DNA of 64,000 bases, taken from the NCBI RefSeq assembly GCF_014656055.1, contig NZ_BNBR01000004.1:62001-126000 (forward strand). The letters are read 5' to 3'. The notes beneath the pieces were generated by a model. The model was not told the DNA's origin. It did no database searches and was given only the letters and a program-made list of their open reading frames with translations. Position 1 is the first letter of the stretch. Every line of letters starts with the position of its first letter. The stretch comes from Streptomyces griseosporeus. GTDB taxonomy: Bacteria > Actinomycetota > Actinomycetes > Streptomycetales > Streptomycetaceae. Position numbers and translations under genes: made by a program. This document shows, in pieces, positions 24,444-33,365 of the stretch.

Positions 24444-26093
24444 GTGACTTCGACGACGGACCTCATTCCGGCACCCCGTGCCCTCGACGGCCCCCTGCGC
24501 TGCGGTTTCGTGTTCGACGAGCGGACCGCCCTGTGGGCCGGGCCGGGCACCGGCAGCACGGAACGCTGGCTGCGCTCCGTGCTCGGCCCCGCCCTGGACC
24601 TGCCGCTGCCGCCGGGCCCGGAGGACTCTCCGCAGGCCGTGCGGCTGCGCGTGGACGACACCCTGGAACCCGAGGCCTACCGCCTCGCCGTCTCCGCCAC
24701 CTGGGGGGTCGAGATCCGCGGGGGCGACCCGGCCGGGGTGTTCTGGGGCGCCCAGACCCTGCGCCAGCTGCTCGGCCCGGAGGCCTTCCGGCGGGCGCCC
24801 GTACGGCCCGGCATGCGCTACGGCATCCCGCACCAGACCGTCGAGGACGCGCCCCGCTTCCGCTGGCGCGGCCTGCTCCTCGACGTCGCCCGGCACTTCA
24901 TGCCCAAGGACGGCGTCCTGCGCTACCTGGACCTGATGGCCGCGCACAAACTCAACGTGCTGCACCTGCACCTGACGGACGACCAGGGCTGGCGCATCGA
25001 GATCAAGCGCCACCCGAAGCTCACCGAGACCGGCTCCTGGCGCTCCCGCACCAGACTCGGGCACCGCGCCTCACCGCTGTGGGACGAGCGCCCCCACGGC
25101 GGCTTCTACACCCAGGACGACATCCGCGAGATCGTCGCCTACGCCGCCCAGCGGCATATCAGCGTCGTCCCCGAGATCGACGTGCCCGGGCACTCGCAGG
25201 CCGCCATCGCCGCGTACCCGGAACTCGGCAACACCGACGTCATCGACACCACCGCCCTCCCCGTCTGGGACACCTGGGGAATCAACCCCAACGTACTCGC
25301 CCCCACCGACACCACCCTGCGCTTCTACGAGGGGGTGTTCGAGGAGGTGCTGGAGCTGTTCCCCGCGGACGCCGCCGCGTTCTCGGCCTTCGTGCACATC
25401 GGGGGCGACGAGTGCCCCAAGGACCAGTGGCGGCGCTCGCCCGCCGCGCAGGCCCGCATCAAGGAACTCGGGCTGGCCGGCGAGGACGAGCTGCAGGCGT
25501 GGTTCGTCGGCCACTTCGACCGGTGGCTCGCCGCGCGCGGGCGCCGGCTCATCGGCTGGGACGAGATCCTGGAGGGCGGCCTCGCGCCCGGCGCGGCCGT
25601 GTCCTCCTGGCGCGGGTACGCGGGCGGGATCGCCGCCGCCCGCGCGGGCCACGACGTCGTCATGTGCCCCGAGCAGCAGGTCTACCTGGACCACCGGCAG
25701 GCCGCGGGGGAGGACGAGCCGGTGCCGATCGGGTACGTGCGCACCCTGGAGGACGTCTACCGCTTCGAGCCCGTGCCACCGCAGTTGACCGCCGAGGAGG
25801 CCGGGCACGTGCTGGGCACCCAGGCCAACGTGTGGACGGAGGTGCTGGAGGACCACGCGCGCGTGGACTACCAGACGTTCCCGCGGCTCGCGGCCTTCGC
25901 GGAGGTGGCGTGGAGCGCGCTGCCCACGCCCGCCGAGCGGGACTTCGCGGACTTCGAGCGCCGTATGACCGCCCACTACGCGCGACTTGACGCCCTCGGG
26001 GTCGCCTACCGGCCGCCCGGCGGGCCGAAGCCGTGGCAGCGGCGACCAGGGATCCTCGGCCGGCCGATCGACGGGGCACCGCCCAACCGGTAG
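24444..26093 (+). CDS. Family 20 beta-N-acetylhexosaminidase, cytoplasmic
   Basis: A 549-residue glycosidase from GTG 24444. Residues 1-125 are the GH20b lead domain and 135-500 the GH20 barrel: FRWRGLLLDVARHFMPKDGV, KLNVLHLHLTDDQGWRIEIK, VVPEIDVPGHSQAAIAAYPE and the catalytic pair Asp322-Glu323 in HIGGDECPKDQW, with substrate-binding Trp in LGTQANVWTE. These enzymes use the substrate N-acetyl group as nucleophile and release GlcNAc from chitin or peptidoglycan fragments. There is no signal peptide, so it should act on imported chitobiose or muropeptide products. I saw no clear DasR site upstream. A hairpin at 26094 follows. Confidence 0.93.
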   Translation: MTSTTDLIPAPRALDGPLRCGFVFDERTALWAGPGTGSTERWLRSVLGPALDLPLPPGPEDSPQAVRLRVDDTLEPEAYRLAVSATWGVEIRGGDPAGVFWGAQTLRQLLGPEAFRRAPVRPGMRYGIPHQTVEDAPRFRWRGLLLDVARHFMPKDGVLRYLDLMAAHKLNVLHLHLTDDQGWRIEIKRHPKLTETGSWRSRTRLGHRASPLWDERPHGGFYTQDDIREIVAYAAQRHISVVPEIDVPGHSQAAIAAYPELGNTDVIDTTALPVWDTWGINPNVLAPTDTTLRFYEGVFEEVLELFPADAAAFSAFVHIGGDECPKDQWRRSPAAQARIKELGLAGEDELQAWFVGHFDRWLAARGRRLIGWDEILEGGLAPGAAVSSWRGYAGGIAAARAGHDVVMCPEQQVYLDHRQAAGEDEPVPIGYVRTLEDVYRFEPVPPQLTAEEAGHVLGTQANVWTEVLEDHARVDYQTFPRLAAFAEVAWSALPTPAERDFADFERRMTAHYARLDALGVAYRPPGGPKPWQRRPGILGRPIDGAPPNR

Positions 26094-26119
26094 CCGACCG
26101 GGGCCGGATCTCCGGTCGG
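26094..26119 (+). terminator. Terminator after the hexosaminidase gene
   Basis: CCGACCGG (26094-26101) pairs with CCGGTCGG (26112-26119) over a 10-base loop, directly after the stop codon. No T-run. Confidence 0.5.
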
Positions 26120-26373
26120 GGCGGCGGGGTCCGGCTCCGAACACGTACCGGAAAAACCCCGGCAGGGTCACCGAAGAGTGGCAATTCGAGCGCACCGGTG
26201 ATGCCGTGCGAAATCGGACCATCTCCCGGGTGAGGTGGGCGAACGGCACCTGGCGGACCCCCGTCCTCGGCTCTTGCGAAGATGTGCCAGAGTTGCCACG
26301 TCCGCCCTGTCAGCACGTACCGTACGGCGCAACAGGTGGGACCAGGTGGGGCAGCGGGAAGGGGCAGCCGGTT

Positions 26374-27267
26374 TTGACCACGCACGCACCGCAGGCGGCG
26401 CAGGCCGTCACGCTGCCCACGACGCTGGACGAGGCAGTGGCGGCGCTCACCGCCGTGCCCACCGCCGTCCCCGTCGCGGGCGGCACCGACCTGATGGCCG
26501 CCGTCAACTCCGGGCAGCTCAGGCCCGCCGCACTGGTGGGTCTGAACCGCATCAGCGAGATCCGCGGCTGGCAGTACCAGGACGGACACGCACTGCTCGG
26601 CGCGGGCCTCACGCACGCGCGCATGGGCCGCCCCGACTTCGCCGCCCTCATCCCGGCGCTCGCCGCCGCCGCGCGCGCCGCGGGCCCGCCGCACATCCGC
26701 AACGCGGGCACCCTGGGCGGCAACATCGCCACCGCCGCCCCCACCGGCGACGCCCTGCCGGTGCTGGCCGCCCTGGAGGCGACACTGATCATCGCGGGCC
26801 CGGGCGGAGCCCGCCGGGAGATCCCGGTGTCGCACCTGCTGGCCGGCATGGAGATGCTGCGCGGCGGCGAACTCATCGGGTACGTGCGCGTGCCGCTGCT
26901 GCACGCGCCGCAGGTCTTCCTGAAGGCGACCGGCCGCACCGGCCCCGGACGCGCCGTCGCCTCGGTCGCGCTCGTCCTCGACCCGGCCCGGCGGGGCGTG
27001 CGGTGCGCGGTCGGCGCCATAGCGCCGATGCCGCTGCGGCCCCTGGAGGCCGAGCACTGGGTCGCCCAGCTCATCGACTGGGACAACAACCGCGCGATCG
27101 TCCCCGAGGCGCTGCACGCCTTCGGCGAGTACGTCGCCGCGGCCTGCATCCCCGACCCGGTCCCCGCCGAGGACGGTTCGGTGACCCCGCTTCCGCCCGC
27201 CGTACTGCACCTGCGGCGCACCGTCGCCGCGCTGGCCCGACGAGCACTGGGGAGGGCGCTGTCGTGA
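26374..27267 (+). CDS. Molybdenum hydroxylase FAD-binding subunit
   Basis: A 297-residue subunit from TTG 26374, preceded by GGGAAGGGG. The FAD_binding_5 fold shows VPVAGGTDLMAAVNSGQLRP (first FAD loop) and HIRNAGTLGGNIATAAPTGD (second loop), then a CO-dehydrogenase flavoprotein C-terminal domain. It carries electrons from the 2Fe-2S centres to FAD in the xanthine dehydrogenase/CO dehydrogenase family. The stop overlaps the next start (GTGA) and all three subunits are encoded in the order FAD, FeS, Mo. The FAD loops look intact, although the family catalytic Glu is missing from the Mo subunit (see 29159-31483). Confidence 0.9.
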   Translation: MTTHAPQAAQAVTLPTTLDEAVAALTAVPTAVPVAGGTDLMAAVNSGQLRPAALVGLNRISEIRGWQYQDGHALLGAGLTHARMGRPDFAALIPALAAAARAAGPPHIRNAGTLGGNIATAAPTGDALPVLAALEATLIIAGPGGARREIPVSHLLAGMEMLRGGELIGYVRVPLLHAPQVFLKATGRTGPGRAVASVALVLDPARRGVRCAVGAIAPMPLRPLEAEHWVAQLIDWDNNRAIVPEALHAFGEYVAAACIPDPVPAEDGSVTPLPPAVLHLRRTVAALARRALGRALS

Positions 27268-29162
27268 CCGACGACCAGCACGGACAGGGCGCGCAGGGCG
27301 CGTCCGGCGCACCGCAGGGCGGCGGGCGCTGGGATCCGCTGCCCCAGGGCGAGTACGACGACGGCGCCACCGCGTTCGTGAAGCTGCCCGAGGGCGGCAT
27401 CGACGCCCTGCTGGCCGGTGACAGCCCGCTCGCGGCGCCCGGCCACGGCTATGTGCCGCCGCAGATAACGGTCGCGCCCGCCACCATGGCCGGCACCGAC
27501 CCGGCGGCCACCGGCACCTGGTCCCTGCCCGTCACGCCCCCGGACGGGGCGGAGGCCGGCGGCCAGAGCGCGCACCCAGCGCACGGCGGTGGCGAGGCCG
27601 GTGCGCACGGCGAGCCCCGGATCGGCACCCCCTGGCCCGACCCGAACGCGGGCGCGCCGCAGGCGGGCGCCGAGGACCGGTTCACCTACCACCCCGGCGC
27701 CACCGGCCAGTGGACCTTCGAGGAGCCCGCGGCGTCCGGGCCCGCCCCCGGGCACGACGTGACCGGCCAGTGGTCGATCCCCGTCGCGGGCGGCGACCTG
27801 CCGGACGAGTCCGGCGAGTACTCCACGGCGGCCCTGGCCGAGCAGTGGGGCGCCGCACCCCCCACCCTGCCGGGCGGCGCGCCCGCCCCCTGGGCGACGC
27901 CGGACGACCAGGCCGGCGGCCCGTGGGGGCAGGCCGGCCCGGCGGACGGGGACCAGCCCGCTCCCGGGGCGACCGGGCAGCCGCCGTACGCCGGAGGGGC
28001 GCACGGGGCGCCGGAGCAGCAAGGCGCGCCACGGACGCCGGAGGCGACGGACGGTGCGGACGCCACCGACGGGCACGAGGGCGCCGCTCAGGGGGACGCC
28101 GGGGCGCACCAGGAAGACGCTGTCGAGCACTCGCCGGAGGCCGCACAGGCCCCTGCCGACCAGCCCGACGAGCCCGGGACCGACCCCGCCGCGGCCGAGC
28201 CGGACGGCGCCGACAGCGCCGTATCCGAGACCTCCGTGGGCGAGCCCGCCGCGCCCGGTGCCGCCGCGGCCGGGCCGGAGGAGCCGGCGGAGCCGTCCGC
28301 GCCGGGCTCCGGGGCGGCGCACGAGGAGCACCCCCTCGTCTCCTACGTCCTGCGGGTCAACGGCACCGACCGCCCCGTCCCGGACGCCTGGATCGGCGAG
28401 TCCCTGCTGTACGTGCTGCGCGAGCGGCTCGGGCTCGCGGGCGCCAAGGACGGCTGCTCGCAGGGCGAGTGCGGGGCGTGCAACGTCCAGGTCGACGGGC
28501 GGCTCGTCGCCTCCTGCCTGGTCCCGGCCGTCACCGCCGCGGGCAGCGAGGTGCGCACCGTGGAGGGCCTGGCCGCCGACGGGCAGCCGTCCGACGTGCA
28601 GCGGGCGCTCGCCCGGTGCGGCGCGGTGCAGTGCGGGTTCTGCGTGCCCGGCATGGCGATGACCGTGCACGACCTGCTGGAGGGCAACCCGGCGCCGACC
28701 GAGCTGGAGACCCGCCAGGCGCTCTGCGGCAACCTGTGCCGCTGCTCGGGCTACCGGGGCGTCGTGGAGGCCGTCAAGGAGGTCGTGGCCGAGCGCGAGG
28801 CGAACGCCGCCGCCGACGCCGAGACGGACGGCGACGAGGCACGTATTCCCCACCAGGCGGGCCCGGGCGCCGGAGGCGTCCACCCGTCGGTGTTCGAGGC
28901 ACCCGGCGCCATGGGCCCGGCCCCGCACGGCCAGGCCTACGGCGAGGACGGCGGCGGTCAGGCGTACGGCGACGGTCCGGCGTACGGCGACGGCGACGGC
29001 GACGACCAGACGTACGGCGGTGGTCAGGCGTACGGCGACGGCGACGGCCAGGCCTACGACACCGGCACGCACGCGTACGGCGACGGAAACGCCGCCTACG
29101 ACCACGGCAGCGCCCCCTACGGGCACGGTCAGGGCCAGGAACAGGACGGAGGCCAGGCGTGA
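27264..29162 (+). CDS. 2Fe-2S subunit of molybdenum hydroxylase with very long disordered extensions
   Basis: A 632-residue protein where the family norm is about 160. The enzyme domain is only residues about 356-515: the plant-type cluster ligands Cys398, Cys403, Cys406 and Cys418 (GCSQGECGACNVQVDG) and the second cluster CGFC (457-460) with LCGNLCRCSGY (487-497). Before it lies a 355-residue Ala/Pro/Gly/Glu-rich region with three TGxW units (ATGTW 82, ATGQW 146, VTGQW 166) and an acidic stretch (260-350). After it come about 115 residues of Tyr/Gly/Asp repeats (QAYGDGD). Codon use is the same throughout, so this is one gene. It overlaps both neighbours by GTGA. Confidence 0.88.
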   Translation: MTDDQHGQGAQGASGAPQGGGRWDPLPQGEYDDGATAFVKLPEGGIDALLAGDSPLAAPGHGYVPPQITVAPATMAGTDPAATGTWSLPVTPPDGAEAGGQSAHPAHGGGEAGAHGEPRIGTPWPDPNAGAPQAGAEDRFTYHPGATGQWTFEEPAASGPAPGHDVTGQWSIPVAGGDLPDESGEYSTAALAEQWGAAPPTLPGGAPAPWATPDDQAGGPWGQAGPADGDQPAPGATGQPPYAGGAHGAPEQQGAPRTPEATDGADATDGHEGAAQGDAGAHQEDAVEHSPEAAQAPADQPDEPGTDPAAAEPDGADSAVSETSVGEPAAPGAAAAGPEEPAEPSAPGSGAAHEEHPLVSYVLRVNGTDRPVPDAWIGESLLYVLRERLGLAGAKDGCSQGECGACNVQVDGRLVASCLVPAVTAAGSEVRTVEGLAADGQPSDVQRALARCGAVQCGFCVPGMAMTVHDLLEGNPAPTELETRQALCGNLCRCSGYRGVVEAVKEVVAEREANAAADAETDGDEARIPHQAGPGAGGVHPSVFEAPGAMGPAPHGQAYGEDGGGQAYGDGPAYGDGDGDDQTYGGGQAYGDGDGQAYDTGTHAYGDGNAAYDHGSAPYGHGQGQEQDGGQA

Positions 29163-31483
29163 GCAACGAAGCCGCCACCGCGACGACCGGCGTACCGACC
29201 GCCGCGGAGGCCGCAACCGCCCCCGAGCAGATCCCGCACGGGCTCGGCTCCTCCTTGCCGCCCGCCGACGCCCGCGCCAAGACCGAGGGCACGTTCCCGT
29301 ACGCCGCCGACCTGTGGGCCGAGGGCCTGCTCTGGGCCGCCGTACTCCGCTCTCCGCACCCGCACGCGCGGATCCGCTCGATCGACACCACGCACGCGCG
29401 TGAGATGCCCGGCGTCCGCGCGGTCGTCACGCACGAGGACGTGCCCGGCACCCCGCTGTACGGCCGCGGCCGGGCCGACCGGCCGGTCTTCGCCTCCGAG
29501 GTCGTACGCCACCACGGCGAGCCCATCGCGGCCGTCGCCGCCGACCACCCCGACACCGCGCGGATGGCCGCCGCGGCCGTCATCGTCGAGTACGACGTCC
29601 TCGACCCGGTCACCGACCCCGAACAGGCCTTCGAGGCCGAGCCGCTGCACCCGGACGGCAACCTGGTCCGGCACATCCCGCTGCGGCACGGCGACCCGGA
29701 GGCCGTCGGCGAGGTCATCGTCGAGGGCCTGTACCGCATCGGCCGCCAGGACCCCGCGCCGATCGGCGCCGAGGCCGGTCTGGCCGTGCCGCGCCCCGAC
29801 GGCGGCGTGGAGCTGTACACCGCCTCCACCGACCCGCACGCCGACCGCGACACGCTCGCCGCCTGCTACGGCCTCGAACCCGAGCGCGTGAAGGTCGTCG
29901 TCACCGGCGTGCCCGGTGCCACCGCCGACCGCGAGGACCAGGGCTTCCAGCTGCCGCTCGGCCTGCTCGCGCTGAAGACCGGCTGCCCGGTGAAGCTCAC
30001 GGCGACCCGCGAGGAGTCCTTCCTCGGCCACGCCCACCGCCACCCCACCCTGCTGCGCTACCGGCACCACGCCGACGCCGAGGGCCGGCTGGTGAAGGTG
30101 GAGGCGCAGATCCTGCTGGACGCGGGCGCGTACGCCGACACCTCCTCGGACGCGCTGGCCGCCGCGGTGGCCTTCGCCTGCGGCCCGTACGTCGTCCCGA
30201 ACGCCTTCATCGAGGGCTGGGCCGTACGCACCAACAACCCGCCCTCCGGCCATGTGCGCGGCGAGGGCGCGATGCAGGTGTGCGCCGCGTACGAGGCGCA
30301 GATGGACAAGCTGGCGAAGAAGCTCGGCCTCGACCCGGCGGAGCTGCGCCTGCGCAACGTGATGGCCACGGGCGACGTCCTGCCGACGGGCCAGACGGTG
30401 ACCTGCCCGGCGCCGGTCGCCGAACTCCTCCAGGCCGTACGGGACTTCCCGCTCCCGGCCCTGCCGAAGGACACGCCGGAGGAGGAGTGGCTGCTGCCCG
30501 GCGGCCCCGAAGGCGCGGGCGAACCGGGCGCGGTGCGGCGCGGCGTGGGCTACGGCATCGGCATGGTGCACATGCTCGGCGCGGAGGGCGCCGACGAGGT
30601 GTCGACGGCGACCGTGAAGATCCAGGACGGCGTGGCCACGGTGCTGTGCGCGGCCGTCGAGACCGGCCAGGGCTTCTCCACGCTGGCCCGGCAGATCGTG
30701 CAGGAGACGCTCGGCATCGACGAGGTGCACGTGGCGCCGGTGGACACCGACCAGCCCCCGGCCGGCGCGGGCTGCCGGGGCCGGCACACCTGGGTCTCGG
30801 GCGGCGCGGTGGAGCGGGCCGCGAAGATGGTCCGCACGCAGCTCCTGCAGCCCCTGGCGCACAAGTTCGGCATGTCCACCGAACTCCTGCAGATCACCGA
30901 CGGCAAGATCACCTCGTACGACGGTGTCCTGTCGACGACGGTGACCGAGGCGATGGACGGCAAGGAGCTGTGGGCCACCGCGCAGTGCCGCCCGCATCCC
31001 ACCGAGCCGCTGGACGAGTCCGGGCAGGGTGACGCCTTCGTCGGCATGGCCTTCTGCGCGATCCGCGCGGTCGTCGACGTCGACATCGAGCTGGGCTCGG
31101 TGCGCGTGGTCGAACTGGCGGTCGCCCAGGACGTGGGCCGGGTCCTGAACCCGGCGCAGCTGGCGGCGCGGATCGAGGCGGGCGTCACGCAGGGCGTGGG
31201 CATCGCGCTGACGGAGAACCTGCGCACGCCGAGAGGCCTGATCCGGCACCCCGACCTGACGGGTTACGCCCTCCCCACCGCCCTGGACGCCCCCGATATC
31301 CGCATCGTGAAGCTGGTGGAGGAACGGGACGTCGTCGCGCCGTTCGGCGCGAAGGCCGTCAGCGCGGTGCCGGTGGTGGCGTCCCCGGCGGCCATCGCCT
31401 CGGCGGTGCGCGCCGCGACGGGCCGCCCGGTCAACCGCCTCCCCATCCGCCCGCAGGCGGCGGTGGTGACGGAACAGCGCTGA
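29159..31483 (+). CDS. Molybdopterin-binding large subunit, catalytic Glu replaced by Ala
   Basis: A 774-residue xanthine-dehydrogenase-type large subunit from GTG 29159 (GTGA overlap). Domain a/b hammerhead spans about 35-140 (ARAKTEGTFPYAADLWAEGL, HPHARIRSIDTTHA). The Moco domain follows with TATREESFLGHAHRHP, SGHVRGEGAMQVCAAYEAQM, VETGQGFSTLARQIVQETLG and GCRGRHTWVSGGAVERA. At the C-terminus the family normally has G-x-K-G-x-G-E, where Glu is the general base. Here it reads FGAKAVSAVPVVASPAA, with Ala736 at the Glu position. Without this Glu normal hydroxylation is unlikely. It could use another mechanism, be non-catalytic, or work on an unusual substrate. No XdhC-type maturation gene is nearby. 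Confidence 0.9.
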   Translation: MSNEAATATTGVPTAAEAATAPEQIPHGLGSSLPPADARAKTEGTFPYAADLWAEGLLWAAVLRSPHPHARIRSIDTTHAREMPGVRAVVTHEDVPGTPLYGRGRADRPVFASEVVRHHGEPIAAVAADHPDTARMAAAAVIVEYDVLDPVTDPEQAFEAEPLHPDGNLVRHIPLRHGDPEAVGEVIVEGLYRIGRQDPAPIGAEAGLAVPRPDGGVELYTASTDPHADRDTLAACYGLEPERVKVVVTGVPGATADREDQGFQLPLGLLALKTGCPVKLTATREESFLGHAHRHPTLLRYRHHADAEGRLVKVEAQILLDAGAYADTSSDALAAAVAFACGPYVVPNAFIEGWAVRTNNPPSGHVRGEGAMQVCAAYEAQMDKLAKKLGLDPAELRLRNVMATGDVLPTGQTVTCPAPVAELLQAVRDFPLPALPKDTPEEEWLLPGGPEGAGEPGAVRRGVGYGIGMVHMLGAEGADEVSTATVKIQDGVATVLCAAVETGQGFSTLARQIVQETLGIDEVHVAPVDTDQPPAGAGCRGRHTWVSGGAVERAAKMVRTQLLQPLAHKFGMSTELLQITDGKITSYDGVLSTTVTEAMDGKELWATAQCRPHPTEPLDESGQGDAFVGMAFCAIRAVVDVDIELGSVRVVELAVAQDVGRVLNPAQLAARIEAGVTQGVGIALTENLRTPRGLIRHPDLTGYALPTALDAPDIRIVKLVEERDVVAPFGAKAVSAVPVVASPAAIASAVRAATGRPVNRLPIRPQAAVVTEQR

Positions 31484-31502
31484 GTGGGCGGGCGCGACGG
31501 AC

Positions 31503-31530
31503 CGGGGCCGCGGCGGGAGCCGGGGCCCCG
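31503..31530 (+). terminator. Possible terminator after the molybdenum hydroxylase operon
   Basis: CGGGGCC (31503-31509) can pair with GGCCCCG (31524-31530), 14-base loop; ACGCGTTT follows. Weak because of the long loop. Confidence 0.35.
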
Positions 31531-31718
31531 ACGCGTTTCCGGGGCGGGCGGGCAACGTGCGAAGTGCGGCGCGCGTCTTATCCGTTGGGGCGTTGTCAGT
31601 GGTGGGTCGTAGTGTGGGGGCAGTGGGACGACGACCGCCGCTGAGGGCGAGGCCGGGTGCCCGCGGAACAGGCGTGGGGCCACGGGAACGCGGGGGAGCA
31701 CGGGGGGCACTGGGGACG

Positions 31719-32264
31719 ATGGGTACTTGCACGATGACTCCGGTCGAGACGGAGCTGCACCAGCTGACGGCCGTGGCGCAGGGCGTGTGGACGCCGGACG
31801 CGGACTGGTCGCTGACCCGGTCCGGGCTGAGCCTCGACCTGCCGCCGCGCCTCCTGGACGACGCCTTCGGTCCCGGCCGGATCGTCCGCTTCGAGGAGCT
31901 GGACCTCCCGCCCGCGCTCACCCATGAGCCGACCCGCCGCTTCCTGCGGGACGTGGGCCTGCCGGAGCACGCGGGCGGTTTCACCCTGGACCTGGACGCA
32001 CCGCTGCGGACACCCGGGGAGTACGCGGCGGACGAGGACGACCGGCTGACCCTGCCCCGGGGCGCCACCGGCCTGATACGGCTGGGCTGCCTCGCCCATG
32101 ACGGGCACGCGGTCGTCGACGTCACCACCGGCACGCTCCTGCGCTGGACCGGCGGCGACGGCGCCCTGGTTCCGCTGGAGACGGACATCGCGGCCTTCGC
32201 GTTCACGCTGTGGCAGTCGACGCGTCCCGCAGTGGCGGACGTGACCGCAATCGACCCGGTCTAG
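31719..32264 (+). CDS. SUKH-4-like protein, orphan
   Basis: A 181-residue acidic protein; ATG 31719 has GGGGGG at 31702-31707 about 11 bases upstream, while ATG 31734 lacks a good site. The order of elements resembles the SMI1/KNR4 SUKH-4 group: ELDLPPALTHEPTRRFLRDV, GLPEHAGGFTLDLD, GLIRLGCLAHDGHAVVDVTT and AFAFTLWQS near the end. SUKH proteins often neutralise nuclease toxins in polymorphic toxin systems, but no toxin gene stands next to it here. In Streptomyces many copies are orphans and may regulate or act as a bank of immunity genes. Family call is by eye. Confidence 0.65.
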   Translation: MGTCTMTPVETELHQLTAVAQGVWTPDADWSLTRSGLSLDLPPRLLDDAFGPGRIVRFEELDLPPALTHEPTRRFLRDVGLPEHAGGFTLDLDAPLRTPGEYAADEDDRLTLPRGATGLIRLGCLAHDGHAVVDVTTGTLLRWTGGDGALVPLETDIAAFAFTLWQSTRPAVADVTAIDPV

Positions 32265-32332
32265 CGCTGTGGTTTTCGCCCGCCCTGTGCGAAAGTGATC
32301 ATCTTCTTTGTCAAGAGTGATCCAAGGGGCGG

Positions 32333-33352
32333 GTGTTGAGACGCAGAACGCTGCTGCGCGGAGTGGTGACGGCAGGCCTGGCGGCGGCGGGCGGCGCCGC
32401 CACGGTACGGCCGGCGGCCGCAAGTACGGACTACCTGGTCGTCGTTGTCGAACAGGCCGCCAACCAGATCCAGCGGTTCAGCAACGCCACCACCGACTGG
32501 AACGGCACACCCGGCTGGTACTGGAGCGCACCCGCCACGGACACCTGGCGGCTGCTGTCCGACGCCAAGCGCCGCGTCACCGCCAACTGGGACGACGTCC
32601 TGGTGTGCTGCGCCAACGGCTCGTCGAGCACGGGTGGCCGGGCCGCCATGGTCCGGGAGAGCGACAAGGCGGTCATCTGGACGGCGGTCGTGCCGGGCAA
32701 CCCGCACTCCGTGGAGCGCATCGACGGGCACGGCGCCGTCGTCACCGCTTCCTCCAAGGCCCGGGTCTTCGGCGACGCCTACCAGTCGGGCGGCGGCATC
32801 AACCTCTTCGTCCCGAGCACGCACGGCGGTCTGCCGCCGACGTCGTACGCCGACAGCATCAGCGTCGGCTTCTCCGGCGCGCACGGCGTGCTGTGGGACG
32901 ACGCCAACGAACTGCTGCTGGCGATCGGCGACAAGGAGCTGCGCGCCTACCGCCTGGTGACCGACGCAAGCGACATCATCACCGGCCTCACGCTGGTGGC
33001 GACCCTGACCTTCAGCGGCACGGGCCACGACCTGCAGCCCGACTACGCCTCCGAGGACATCTTCTACACGGTGGGCGGAGACGCCACCAACCCGGACCAC
33101 GGCGTGTGGAAGACCCGCCCGGTGTACGACGTGGCCACCGGCACGTGGAGCTTCGCCGCTCCGACCAGGCTGCACGACTGGTACTACACCAAGTCCTTCA
33201 GCCGGCTCCCCGACGGCACGGAGTTCTGGGTCGACGCCCCGAGCGCAGCCACGTGGTGGAACGACACGGTCGGCTTCTCGGGCCGAGCGGACTCGGTCCG
33301 CACGGGCGCCAAGTTCTACAAGGCCCGCTTCTGGTCGCATGTCCTGACGTAG
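32333..33352 (+). CDS. Tat-exported protein of unknown function, probable beta-propeller
   Basis: A 339-residue protein from GTG 32333 (TTG 32336 is equally close to AAGGGG). The first 30 residues form a twin-arginine signal: MLRRRTLLRGVVTAGLAAAG ending in an AAA-like cleavage site. The mature protein is rich in Trp, aromatic residues and short repeats (DWNGTPGWYWSAP, NWDDVLVCCANG, AHGVLWDDANELLLAIGDKE, TGTWSFAAPTRLHDWYYTKS), suggesting a propeller with blades of about 50 residues. I recall similar Streptomyces secreted proteins filed as DUF6528, but could not check. Tat export implies that it folds, perhaps with a cofactor, before crossing the membrane. Function unknown. Confidence 0.8.
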   Translation: MLRRRTLLRGVVTAGLAAAGGAATVRPAAASTDYLVVVVEQAANQIQRFSNATTDWNGTPGWYWSAPATDTWRLLSDAKRRVTANWDDVLVCCANGSSSTGGRAAMVRESDKAVIWTAVVPGNPHSVERIDGHGAVVTASSKARVFGDAYQSGGGINLFVPSTHGGLPPTSYADSISVGFSGAHGVLWDDANELLLAIGDKELRAYRLVTDASDIITGLTLVATLTFSGTGHDLQPDYASEDIFYTVGGDATNPDHGVWKTRPVYDVATGTWSFAAPTRLHDWYYTKSFSRLPDGTEFWVDAPSAATWWNDTVGFSGRADSVRTGAKFYKARFWSHVLT

Positions 33353-33365
33353 GACGAAGTCGAAG

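Noticed and set aside
26120..26373. Molybdenum-cofactor riboswitch before the Mo-hydroxylase operon
   Set aside because: No conserved multi-stem structure could be recognised by eye in the 250 bp upstream; only promoter-like DNA and a ribosome-binding site.
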